DNA of 64,000 nt from JAWXUD01 sp044432945 (GTDB lineage: Bacteria; Cyanobacteriota; Vampirovibrionia; Gastranaerophilales; Gastranaerophilaceae). Below are positions 51,890-59,850 of this stretch, in pieces. How positions within the stretch are numbered: position 1 is the first letter of the stretch; the number at the start of each line of letters is the position of its first letter. The stretch is taken from the NCBI GenBank assembly GCA_044432945.1, contig JAWXUD010000004.1, positions 11,202 to 75,201 of the forward strand, given 5' to 3'. The position numbers and the translations under genes were made by a program. Under the pieces are notes generated by a model. The model did no database searches, was not told the origin of the DNA, and saw only the letters and a list, made by a program, of their open reading frames with translations.

Positions 51890-52279
51890 ATGGAAAAATT
51901 TGATTTATGTAAATGTGAAGTGTGTGGCAATATTGTAGAAGCTTTGGTGGTAGGCGATGGAGTTTTGGTTTGTTGTGGGCAGGATATGATTGTTCTTCAG
52001 AGCAACAATGAAGAGAGTTTTAAGATGACGCATGTTCCTGTTGTCAAAGAGGCGGATGGAGTTAGATTTGTTCAGGTTGGGGAAGCTTTGCATATTATGA
52101 ATAATGAGCATCAGATTATGTTTGTTGAAATTATTTCTAAAGATAAGATGTGTAAGCGTACGAAATTTTTCAATCCTGGTGATGAGGCAAAAATGTCTGT
52201 GTGTGCTAAATTTGATGAAGCTAATTTTGATATTAGAGAGTACTGTAATATTCATCGACTTTGGCAAAAAGAGGGTTAG
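51890..52279 (+). CDS. dfx: Desulfoferrodoxin (superoxide reductase)
   Basis: Reduces superoxide to peroxide in anaerobes. The protein is 129 residues from ATG 51890 (AAAAGGAG). N-terminal desulforedoxin-like Fe(Cys)4 site (C-x2-C of CEVCGNIVEAL and CC of LVCCGQDM), then the catalytic Fe(His)4Cys site: MTHVPVV, LHIMNNEHQIMFVEI, and EYCNIHRLW with C and H. The usual Glu-Lys before the first His (EKHVP) is replaced by M-T, so the catalytic Lys is missing, as in a few natural SORs. Confidence 0.92.
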   Translation: MEKFDLCKCEVCGNIVEALVVGDGVLVCCGQDMIVLQSNNEESFKMTHVPVVKEADGVRFVQVGEALHIMNNEHQIMFVEIISKDKMCKRTKFFNPGDEAKMSVCAKFDEANFDIREYCNIHRLWQKEG

Positions 52280-52290
52280 TGTCAGGTGTA

Positions 52291-52416
52291 ATGATTATTA
52301 GAGGTAAAAAATTTAGGTATAAATTGTTGCCAGTGATTTTCGGTTTATTTTGCGTGTATCTTGTCGCTAGTTTTATTTTAAAGCTAGTGCCAAGAGGGGT
52401 GAGAATTCATCGTTAA
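52291..52416 (+). CDS. Small single-helix membrane protein (41 residues)
   Basis: ATG 52291 to TAA 52416, AGGTG just before the start. Sequence outline: basic N-terminus (MIIRGKKFRYK), one transmembrane helix (LLPVIFGLFCVYLVASFIL) and a basic tail (KLVPRGVRIHR). It lies 11 bases after the superoxide reductase gene, so it may be co-transcribed. No family recognised; small size keeps confidence modest. Confidence 0.5.
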   Translation: MIIRGKKFRYKLLPVIFGLFCVYLVASFILKLVPRGVRIHR

Positions 52417-52440
52417 TTATGTTGCGTTTTTGTAACGAAC

Positions 52441-52475
52441 TTGTCTTCTTTGGTGTCATATTGTAATATGATATC
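52441..52475 (+). promoter_or_regulatory. Promoter of the two-component operon, leaderless geometry
   Basis: TTGTCT (52441-52446), 17-base spacer, TAATAT (52464-52469), exactly six bases, ATG 52476. No Shine-Dalgarno sequence. TTTTTGTAAC lies just upstream. Confidence 0.65.
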
Positions 52476-54077
52476 ATGTGTATTGGAAAAATTTTAATCG
52501 TAGATGATGAGAAAATTGTAACATCAGCCTTCTCGACACTTTTGAAGGTCGAAGGTTATGAAGATGTGATAACTTTTAACAACCCTTTAGATGCTATTGA
52601 TTATTTAAAAAATAATTCAGTTGATATTATCATATCTGATTTTTTGATGCCTGAGCTTAACGGGTTAGAGTTTTTAAGCGAGGCAAAAAAAATATATCCA
52701 GAGATTAGTATGATTTTGTTGACGGGGTATGCTGATAAAGAAAATGCGATTAAGGCGATAAATGAAATTGGGCTTTATAAGTATATTGAAAAGCCTTGGG
52801 ATAATGATGATTTACTTGTTAATATAAAAAATGGTATTGAAAGAAGTAAGTTGTTGGATAAATTGCGTGTAAAGATTTCTGAATTAGAGATAGCTCAGGC
52901 AAAGCTTCTAGAGTATTCAACAAATCTGGAGGGATTGGTCGCACAGCGAACGCTAGATTTGTCTGAGGCTAATAATAAATTAAGCAGTATCATTAATTAT
53001 TGTGCTGATGGAATAGTAATTATTGATAATAATGGCAATATAGAGCAGGTTAATCCAGCTTGTGAAAATTTGATTGGTGCATCTTCAAATACTTTGTTGA
53101 AAAAGAAATTTAGTGAAATTGTTAGCTCAAGTTCTAATGATTTTGTTGATTGTTCTAATAACGCAAATATTTTTGGGCTTAACTCAGAGTGTTCTGAAAT
53201 TTTGTTGCGTGATTTGTATGTTGTAAATTTCTTGAGTGAAAAAAGAACGCCTGTAGAGATTAATTTTGCTATAATTTCAAGTGATGAAAACGATTTGCCG
53301 AACAAATTTGTGGGTGTAATTCGTGACGTTAGTGTTCAAAAAGAAACTGAACAATTACGTGATGATTTTATAGCTACGCTTACACATGACATGCGAACGC
53401 CCTTGTTAGCGGCAATTCAGACGTTGAGATATTTCTTAGACGGTGCTATGGGTGAGTTGAATGATAAGCAAGAGATGATTTTATCAACGATGCTTTATAG
53501 TAATGAGGATTTGTTGGGATTGGTCAATGCTCTTTTGGAAGTTTATCGCTTTGAGAGCGGGAAGTTGCAACTTTGTAAGACTAATTTTTCTATAAAATCT
53601 TTGTGTAATCAATGTTTTGAGGAGCTTAAACCATTAGCGTTGAAGAAAAATTTAGAGTTCAATTTGAATATGACTGTAGATGATGATGATTTGATATCGG
53701 CGGATCGTGCTGAAATTAAGCGTGTTATTACAAATTTGTGTGGCAATGCAATAAATTATACAAACCTTGATGGCAAAATAGATGTTTTTGTAAAAGTTCA
53801 AAATGATGACTTGATTTTTTCGGTGTGTGATAATGGTAATGGAATACCTGAAGTCGATGTTGCAAATTTGTTTAAGAGGTTTTCTCAAGGTACAACTCGT
53901 AAACGCTCGACAGGAACTGGATTAGGGTTGTATTTATCAAGACAAATTGTGGAAGCACACGATGGTAAAATTTGGGTTAATAGTAAAGTCAATAAGGGTA
54001 GCGAGTTTACGTTTTTGTTGACAGATGTTTTAATAAATGAAAAGGGGAGCGAATGGACAAAGTCAAAGTGCTTATAG
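52476..54077 (+). CDS. Receiver-PAS-histidine kinase hybrid
   Basis: The protein is 533 residues. Receiver domain first (ILIVDDEK, phospho-Asp in IIISDFLMPELNG, LLTGYADK, YIEKPW), a coiled-coil linker (about 125-170), a PAS domain (NYCADGIVIIDNNGNIEQVNPACENLIG), then HisKA with the phospho-His in TLTHDMRTPL and HATPase motifs NLCGNAINYT, DNGNGIP and GTGLGLYLSRQ. No transmembrane helix: a soluble kinase controlled by phosphorylation of its own receiver. Overlaps the next response regulator by 25 bases. Confidence 0.92.
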   Translation: MCIGKILIVDDEKIVTSAFSTLLKVEGYEDVITFNNPLDAIDYLKNNSVDIIISDFLMPELNGLEFLSEAKKIYPEISMILLTGYADKENAIKAINEIGLYKYIEKPWDNDDLLVNIKNGIERSKLLDKLRVKISELEIAQAKLLEYSTNLEGLVAQRTLDLSEANNKLSSIINYCADGIVIIDNNGNIEQVNPACENLIGASSNTLLKKKFSEIVSSSSNDFVDCSNNANIFGLNSECSEILLRDLYVVNFLSEKRTPVEINFAIISSDENDLPNKFVGVIRDVSVQKETEQLRDDFIATLTHDMRTPLLAAIQTLRYFLDGAMGELNDKQEMILSTMLYSNEDLLGLVNALLEVYRFESGKLQLCKTNFSIKSLCNQCFEELKPLALKKNLEFNLNMTVDDDDLISADRAEIKRVITNLCGNAINYTNLDGKIDVFVKVQNDDLIFSVCDNGNGIPEVDVANLFKRFSQGTTRKRSTGTGLGLYLSRQIVEAHDGKIWVNSKVNKGSEFTFLLTDVLINEKGSEWTKSKCL

Positions 54078-54724
54078 TAGAAGATCATGATATGGCACGT
54101 TTAGGGTTATCTGTTATATTGGGGAATAATCCTAATGTTGAAGTAGTTGCGATGTGTGCTGATGGTCAAGAGGGCGTTGATGTCGCATTAGAGCTGAACC
54201 CTAAAGTTGTTATAATGGATATTGGACTTCCTACAATAGATGGGATTGAGGCTACTAAAAGAATAAAAAGCATTAATCCTTCTACAAAAGTTTTGATGTA
54301 TACATCTCGTGAAGCTGATGATGATGTCTTTGATGCGTTTCAAGCAGGGGCAGATGGATATATTACAAAAGGTGCGAGTGCTGAACAGACTATTTCGGCA
54401 GTATTGGCAGTTAGTGAGGGGACAGGTTGGCTTGACCCTGCTATCGCTAAAATTGTGTTAGGAAATATCAGAAAAAATAACAAAACTGTTGAAAAAACTG
54501 GTGAAATTAATTATAAATTAGGTAAGAATTTGTATGGCTTGACTGAACGTGAGATGGAAGTCTTATCGCTTTTGGTTGATGGCTTAACTAACCCTCAAAT
54601 TTCTGACAAGTTGGTAATCTCTATTTCTACAACAAAAACTCATGTGCATAGCATTTTACAAAAATTGTATGTTAGCACTAGAACAAAAGCTATTTCTATG
54701 GCTATGAAAGAAGGGCTTGTATAG
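54053..54724 (+). CDS. NarL/FixJ-type response regulator
   Basis: The protein is 223 residues. Receiver domain (VLIVEDHDMARLG, phospho-Asp in VVIMDIGLPTIDG, MYTSRE, GYITKGAS) and a C-terminal LuxR helix-turn-helix (GLTEREMEVLSLLVDGLTNPQI, STTKTHVHSILQKL). Shine-Dalgarno sequence AAGGGGAG inside the kinase gene. The kinase upstream is the probable phosphodonor. Confidence 0.93.
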   Translation: MDKVKVLIVEDHDMARLGLSVILGNNPNVEVVAMCADGQEGVDVALELNPKVVIMDIGLPTIDGIEATKRIKSINPSTKVLMYTSREADDDVFDAFQAGADGYITKGASAEQTISAVLAVSEGTGWLDPAIAKIVLGNIRKNNKTVEKTGEINYKLGKNLYGLTEREMEVLSLLVDGLTNPQISDKLVISISTTKTHVHSILQKLYVSTRTKAISMAMKEGLV

Positions 54725-56092
54725 ATGTGGTGTGGGTTTGTTTCTGTTTTTGCTGGCATGATGGCGTTTATGACTGGTGATTACCATTCGCCTCAGTGCT
54801 GTGACAAGATTGAACAAGAAATTCGTTATGAATATTGGGTTAATAAGAAAGAAGCCAAAAAAAACAAAGAGCGTGCAGAATCCGAAATTTATCCTTCACC
54901 TTATATGACGGTAGAGGCTTATGAGATGCTATCGATGGCGACAGATAAGTCTAGTGAGAATGTTGGACGTCCTAAAAGTAATACTGATGAGAATATGCTT
55001 TATGTGCCAGAACCTTCTTATAAGCTAGCTAAATATAATAATCCACCAGGCAGTTCAGAGCTTACGTTGAATAGAGGATTTTTTATACACGCTCAAGAAA
55101 ATACGCAAGGAATAACTTCACCTGATTATTCAAAAATGGTTTATTCTGCTGTTTATTATTATAGGAATAATGGTTCAACCGCTACTGATTTGTTTGTTAT
55201 TGAGTTGGATAAAAATAAAACTAATTTGAATAAAATATTAGATGCGAATATCCAAAACCGTAACCCTGTTCCGATTTTGTCTACTGATAAAAATATTGAT
55301 GAATATGCCACTTTCAGAACTTTGACACCAGTAGATTTTTCGCATGATGGTACAAAATTGCTTGTTAAAGAAAAAATCGGCAACAGAACTGATGGGATTT
55401 GGCAGACAAATGCTTGGGTTTATGATTTTACGACAGAGGCTTCGTATAATCTGATTGAGATTCGTGAAGCAATTGTTTATTATTGGCGTGAAAATCATAA
55501 TATGGATTTGAACGATAAGCGTTGGGATATTTATCCTTTAGGTTTTGAGGTGGATAATCCTGAGAGAATTGTTGTTAACGCAATGGCATATACTGGTGAA
55601 ACACCTGTTAATCTTGGGGTTTGGAGTATCGATATTTCAGGCACTCAATCAAGATTACTAAATATAAATTTAGAATCTGTGCAGGTCGGTATGAATGGTA
55701 TGAAGATTGTTCAAGATGGCTTTGTTCCTAAATTTGTGACTGAAGATGAGAAGGCTTTGCAAGAACGAATTAAAGAAGCTGATGAAAAAAAACGTGAAGA
55801 ATACGAAAAAGAAGCTAAGAAAAAAATTAATGAAGCATATAAAGCAGAGCTTGAAAGATTGAAAATTGAATATGAACAACGTTTAGAGGACTATGAAAAT
55901 TTAACAAAAATCGAAGGCTCTACATCGCTTAATGATGTTGCAGAAAAATTCGAAGAAGTTAAGCAGTTGGAATATGAAAGCTTAGAAAACTCTATTCTTG
56001 AAATAGAAAAAAATGTTAATGAAGCTAAAAAAGATATTATCGATGAAACTATTGATGAATTAATACAAGAGCAATATCAAAATTTAGAATGA
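54725..56092 (+). CDS. Hypothetical protein with TolB-like strands and coiled-coil tail
   Basis: The protein is 455 residues, start ATG 54725 right after the regulator stop. A hydrophobic N-terminus (GFVSVFAGMMAFMTG) may be a signal. The middle has beta-propeller-like blades (SPDYSKMVYSAVYYY; DFSHDGTKLLVKEKIG; LGVWSIDISGTQSRLL) resembling WD40/TolB repeats. The last 100 residues are a Glu/Lys-rich coiled coil. Coupled to the two-component genes, so perhaps the sensor or output of that system. Function not known. Confidence 0.65.
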   Translation: MWCGFVSVFAGMMAFMTGDYHSPQCCDKIEQEIRYEYWVNKKEAKKNKERAESEIYPSPYMTVEAYEMLSMATDKSSENVGRPKSNTDENMLYVPEPSYKLAKYNNPPGSSELTLNRGFFIHAQENTQGITSPDYSKMVYSAVYYYRNNGSTATDLFVIELDKNKTNLNKILDANIQNRNPVPILSTDKNIDEYATFRTLTPVDFSHDGTKLLVKEKIGNRTDGIWQTNAWVYDFTTEASYNLIEIREAIVYYWRENHNMDLNDKRWDIYPLGFEVDNPERIVVNAMAYTGETPVNLGVWSIDISGTQSRLLNINLESVQVGMNGMKIVQDGFVPKFVTEDEKALQERIKEADEKKREEYEKEAKKKINEAYKAELERLKIEYEQRLEDYENLTKIEGSTSLNDVAEKFEEVKQLEYESLENSILEIEKNVNEAKKDIIDETIDELIQEQYQNLE

Positions 56093-56346
56093 TATTTTTC
56101 GATTAATGCGATTTTGTCTTTGCGTTTTAGATTTTTAATACGGCGTTCTTCCTTTAATGCATCTGATTTGTTATCAAATTCTTTAGAATAGACTATTTTT
56201 ATAGGCTTGTTTGCACGTGTGTATTTTGCACCTTTTCCATCAAGGTGTGCTTGAAACCTTTTTTCAACATCGTCAGTATAACCACAATAATAAGTGTTAG
56301 TCTGGGTTAAAAGAATATAAATATAGTATTTTTTATCTTTTTCCAT
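56077..56346 (-). CDS. GIY-YIG domain protein (UPF0213/YhbQ type)
   Basis: The protein is 89 residues. YIYILLTQTNTYYCGYTDDVEKRFQAH carries the GIY-YIG core in its YIY-x-YxG variant, followed by ALKEERRIKNLKRKDKIALI with the conserved Glu. Single-domain nuclease-like proteins of this type are widespread; their role is unclear. Ends inside the convergent gene by 16 bases. Confidence 0.88.
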   Translation of the reverse strand: MEKDKKYYIYILLTQTNTYYCGYTDDVEKRFQAHLDGKGAKYTRANKPIKIVYSKEFDNKSDALKEERRIKNLKRKDKIALIEKYHSKF

Positions 56347-56425
56347 AAGCTTATTATGCTTAAAAAAAGATATGATTGCAATTTGCTCATCATATCTTTT
56401 TGAAATACATTTAGGCTAAATCTTC

Positions 56426-56830
56426 TTAGCAGAAGGACGTAAATCCACCGCCACCGCCAGAGAACCCTCCGCCACCGCCAGAAGAACCACAAGATGCTCC
56501 GCAGGAAGCTCCAGATGACATGCCAGATGAACTCGTTGAGCCACTGCTATAATCTCCGCCTGAAGAATATCCACCACTAGATGCTATTGTTGAGGCAGCT
56601 GAACTAAAGCTAGATAAAAATCCGCCATCACTGCTTGCTTCACTGTTACTTGAATATTGTGAATAGTCTATAGAAAAAGGGTTGCTTGACGAAAATGCGT
56701 CATATACTGGTGTTGAAAATAAGCTACTCATGCCCATCGCCAAAGTTCCAGCTGTTTCTACTGGTTCAGGTGGGCGTACATTTATGCCGTTAGCTCTATC
56801 TGATGAAGATTTTGATAAAATACTATCCAT
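56426..56830 (-). CDS. Ser/Gly-rich hypothetical protein
   Basis: The protein is 134 residues. More than half serine and glycine, with SSGGYSSGGDYSSGSTSS, then cysteines in GASCGASCGSSGGGGG. Ends in phenylalanine-cysteine (FTSFC). Shine-Dalgarno sequence AGGAG. The Cys/Gly tail recalls short unstructured surface or cross-linkable proteins, but no family is known. The short 56347-56425 gap shows nothing further. Confidence 0.55.
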   Translation of the reverse strand: MDSILSKSSSDRANGINVRPPEPVETAGTLAMGMSSLFSTPVYDAFSSSNPFSIDYSQYSSNSEASSDGGFLSSFSSAASTIASSGGYSSGGDYSSGSTSSSGMSSGASCGASCGSSGGGGGFSGGGGGFTSFC

Positions 56831-56882
56831 TTGATAAACTCCTGTAATTCTCGTGTCTTATGTTTATATAAAAAAAAATAAA

Positions 56883-56932
56883 ATGTTGAGATTTCAACAT
56901 GTCTACTTTTTGTAACATATGTTTACAAAAAG
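56883..56932. promoter_or_regulatory. Two adjacent palindromes upstream of the Ser/Gly-rich gene
   Basis: ATGTTGA-N4-TCAACAT (56883-56900) and CTTTTTGTAA-N7-TTACAAAAAG (56906-56932). They lie 50-100 bases upstream of the minus-strand gene at 56830. The second contains the recurring TTTTTGTAAC motif. Possible operators; binding factor unknown. Confidence 0.4.
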
Positions 56933-56946
56933 AGAGGGTGATATAA

Positions 56947-56981
56947 TTAGAGGCTCAATCCTGTTAGGATTGAGCCTCTAA
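56947..56981. terminator. Terminator of ppdK
   Basis: 15-bp perfect arms (TTAGAGGCTCAATCC and complement) with a TGTTA loop, 20 bases past the ppdK stop on the minus strand. Confidence 0.85.
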
Positions 56982-57001
56982 AACATTAAAAATAAAAAAT
57001 A

Positions 57002-59680
57002 TTACTTACAACCTAAAGGTCCTTCAGCTTCTTTCGAGTGTTTAAACTCAATTACAGCCTGTGCTGCAGCGAGTCTTGCTTGAGGAACTCTGTATGGAGA
57101 GCAAGAAACATAGTTCAATCCTATTTTATGGCAGAATTTAACAGAATCAGGATCACCGCCGTGTTCACCACAAATACCACGTTTGAGGTAAGGACGAACT
57201 TTAAGTGCTTTTTCTAACGCAATTTTCATTAATTCTCCAACGCCTTCTTGATCTAATGTTTCAAAAGGGTTACGTGGAAGGATTTTTTGCTCAACATATC
57301 TGTTCAAGAATTTGCTTTCAGCGTCATCACGTGAGAAGCCGAACGTCATTTGGGTTAAATCGTTAGTCCCGAACGAGAAAAATTCTGCATACTCAGCGAT
57401 TTGATCGGCAGTTAATGCGGCACGTGGGATTTCTATCATCGTACCGAACATGTATTCAACAGCAACGCTTTTTTCACTCATAACTTGTTTTGCTACACGT
57501 TCAAGAAGGGTTTGAACTGTTTTTAATTCGTTGACATGTCCTACAAGTGGAATCATAATTTCAGGCTTTACGTTTAATCCTTCTTTTTTTAGATCGCAAG
57601 CTGCTGAGAAAATAGCTCTCACTTGCATCTCGTTGATTTCAGGATAAGTTAGTCCTAGTCTGCAACCACGAAGCCCCATCATTGGGTTTGATTCTGACAT
57701 TCCTTCAACTATTTGAAGCATTTTTTCATCAGCTTCAAAGTCCTCACCTTTTGCTTTTTTAGTGGCAACTGTTGCTATCAATTCTTCTTTATTTGGTAAG
57801 AATTCATGTAGAGGTGGATCTAAAAGTCTTATTGTCATTGGTTTCTCGCCAAGTGCTTTAAACATTGCATAAAAATCGCCATATTGCATTGGTAGCAATT
57901 TATCTAGAGCTTCTTTACGAGCTTCAGGAGTGCCTGCAATAATCATTTTTTGCACCCAAGGTAATCTTTCTGGGTCCATAAACATATGTTCAGTACGGCA
58001 TAATCCAACGCCTTCTGCACCTAATTCCAAAGCTTTAGCGACATCGGTTGGTGTGTCAGCGTTTGCACGAACCCCAAGGATTTTTACTTCGTTTACCCAT
58101 TCAAAAAGAGTTTTAAACTTATCGTTCATTGTAGGTGGGATTAATTTGACAGAGCCTTCCATTATTTCACCGCAACCGCCGTCAAGTGAGATGATGTCAT
58201 TTTTATGATAAGTTTTGCCATCTTTAGTTGTTAGTGTTTCGTTGTTTAGGTCAATGATTAAATCTTCAGCTCCTGCTACGCAAGGTTTGCCCATACCTTT
58301 AGCTACAACTGCTGCGTGTGATGTCATTCCGCCACGTAGGGTAAGAACGCCTTGAGATGCTATCATACCGTGAATATCATCTGGGCAGGTTTCTATTCTA
58401 ACTAAGATTATTTTTTCTCCGTTGCAACCACGTTTTGCTGCTTCTTCTGTGTCAAAAACGATTTTTCCGACTGCTGCACCTGGTGATGCCGCTAAGCCTT
58501 TACCGATTAATGTAGCATTAGATTTTGCTTTTGGGTCAAAGCAAGGTAGTAGGACTTGATACAACTCATTAGGGTCAACAAGTTCGATAGCTCTTTCTTT
58601 GTCAATAATCCCTTCTTCTGCCAAGTCGACCGCAATTTTCACGGCTGCTTGAGCTGTTCTTTTACCGTTTCTTGTTTGAAGAATATATAATTTACCTTTT
58701 TCGATTGTAAATTCCATATCTTGAACATCTTTATAACCTTTTTCAAGTTTTTTGGCGATGTCAACGTATTGTTTATATAGTTCAGGCATTTCAGTTTCTA
58801 ATTCAGATATTTGTTTTGGGGTTCTAATCCCTGCAACAACGTCTTCGCCTTGAGCGTTTGTTAGGTATTCACCGTAAAATTCGTTATCTCCTGTTGAAGG
58901 GTTTCTTGTGAATGAAACGCCTGTCGCACAATCATCACCCATGTTTCCAAACACCATTGTTTGAACGTTAACCGCTGTTCCATAGTTGTGGTCGATTTTG
59001 TAATGGTTTCTGTAAGCTATTGCACGTGGGATATTCCAAGAACGGAAAACTGCTTCGATTGATTCTTGTAATTGAATGTATGGGTCTTGTGGGAAATCTT
59101 TTCCAGTTTCTGCTTTTATCAAAGCTTTGTATGGCTCGATTAAAGATTTCCAATCATCAGCACTTAGTTCTGTGTCTGATTTATAACCTTTTTCTTCTTT
59201 GATTTTGTCCATATAATCTTCAAATTTTTGTCTTTCGATGTCCCAAGCAACTGCTCCAAACATTGTTAAAAATCTTCTGTAACTGTCATAGCAAAAACGT
59301 GGGTTGTTTGTTAAAGCAACCATTGCTTCGACTGTTTTGTCGTTCATGCCTAGGTTAAGGATTGTTTCCATCATACCTGGCATTGAAAGTCTAGCACCTG
59401 AGCGTACTGATACTAAAAGTGGGTTTGTTGCATCGCCAAACTTTTTTCCAGTTTGTGCTTCAACGTTAGTCAGAGCTATTTTTACTTCTTCCATAAGCCC
59501 TGCTGGCATTGTGTTTTTGTTGTTTATATAATCCATACAAGTTTCTGTTGTAATCGTCAAACCAGCAGGTACTGGCAACCCTAAATTTGTCATTTCGGCT
59601 AAATTTGCACCTTTGCCACCAATGAGATTTTTCATTGAGGCATTGCCTTCTTTAAAAAGCCATACACGTTTTTCAATCAT
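57002..59680 (-). CDS. ppdK: Pyruvate, phosphate dikinase
   Basis: Interconverts pyruvate, ATP and phosphate with phosphoenolpyruvate, AMP and PPi. The protein is 892 residues. Visible: N-terminal nucleotide-binding domain (LIGGKGANLAEMTNLGLPVPAGLT, SVRSGARLSMPGMM), the swivelling His in LTLRGGMTSHAAVVAKGMGKPC, and the C-terminal TIM barrel with LGLTYPEI and the catalytic Cys in RGICGEHGGDP. Typical length. A PPi-based glycolytic link is usual in anaerobes. Promoter and Shine-Dalgarno sequence (AAAAGGAG) are good. Confidence 0.98.
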   Translation of the reverse strand: MIEKRVWLFKEGNASMKNLIGGKGANLAEMTNLGLPVPAGLTITTETCMDYINNKNTMPAGLMEEVKIALTNVEAQTGKKFGDATNPLLVSVRSGARLSMPGMMETILNLGMNDKTVEAMVALTNNPRFCYDSYRRFLTMFGAVAWDIERQKFEDYMDKIKEEKGYKSDTELSADDWKSLIEPYKALIKAETGKDFPQDPYIQLQESIEAVFRSWNIPRAIAYRNHYKIDHNYGTAVNVQTMVFGNMGDDCATGVSFTRNPSTGDNEFYGEYLTNAQGEDVVAGIRTPKQISELETEMPELYKQYVDIAKKLEKGYKDVQDMEFTIEKGKLYILQTRNGKRTAQAAVKIAVDLAEEGIIDKERAIELVDPNELYQVLLPCFDPKAKSNATLIGKGLAASPGAAVGKIVFDTEEAAKRGCNGEKIILVRIETCPDDIHGMIASQGVLTLRGGMTSHAAVVAKGMGKPCVAGAEDLIIDLNNETLTTKDGKTYHKNDIISLDGGCGEIMEGSVKLIPPTMNDKFKTLFEWVNEVKILGVRANADTPTDVAKALELGAEGVGLCRTEHMFMDPERLPWVQKMIIAGTPEARKEALDKLLPMQYGDFYAMFKALGEKPMTIRLLDPPLHEFLPNKEELIATVATKKAKGEDFEADEKMLQIVEGMSESNPMMGLRGCRLGLTYPEINEMQVRAIFSAACDLKKEGLNVKPEIMIPLVGHVNELKTVQTLLERVAKQVMSEKSVAVEYMFGTMIEIPRAALTADQIAEYAEFFSFGTNDLTQMTFGFSRDDAESKFLNRYVEQKILPRNPFETLDQEGVGELMKIALEKALKVRPYLKRGICGEHGGDPDSVKFCHKIGLNYVSCSPYRVPQARLAAAQAVIEFKHSKEAEGPLGCK

Positions 59681-59727
59681 ATCTTTCTCCTTTTAAAATA
59701 ATAAATATATAAACACCTTGTTTGTGA

Positions 59728-59756
59728 ATTATAGCATTTATAAAAACAAATTGCAA
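59728..59756 (-). promoter_or_regulatory. ppdK promoter
   Basis: TTGCAA (59751-59756) and TATAAT (59728-59733) on the minus strand with a 17-base spacer, about 48 bases upstream of ATG 59680. Confidence 0.7.
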
Positions 59757-59784
59757 TTAAATGACAAGAGTATTTTATAGCTTC

Positions 59785-59812
59785 TTTACTTTAAAATTTT
59801 ATAGGGTATAAT
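59785..59812 (+). promoter_or_regulatory. glyS promoter
   Basis: TTTACT (59785-59790), 16-base spacer, TATAAT (59807-59812), about 38 bases before ATG 59851. Confidence 0.6.
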
Positions 59813-59850
59813 TATATTTAAGTTTTAAATTGAATTAATAAGGATAAGTA

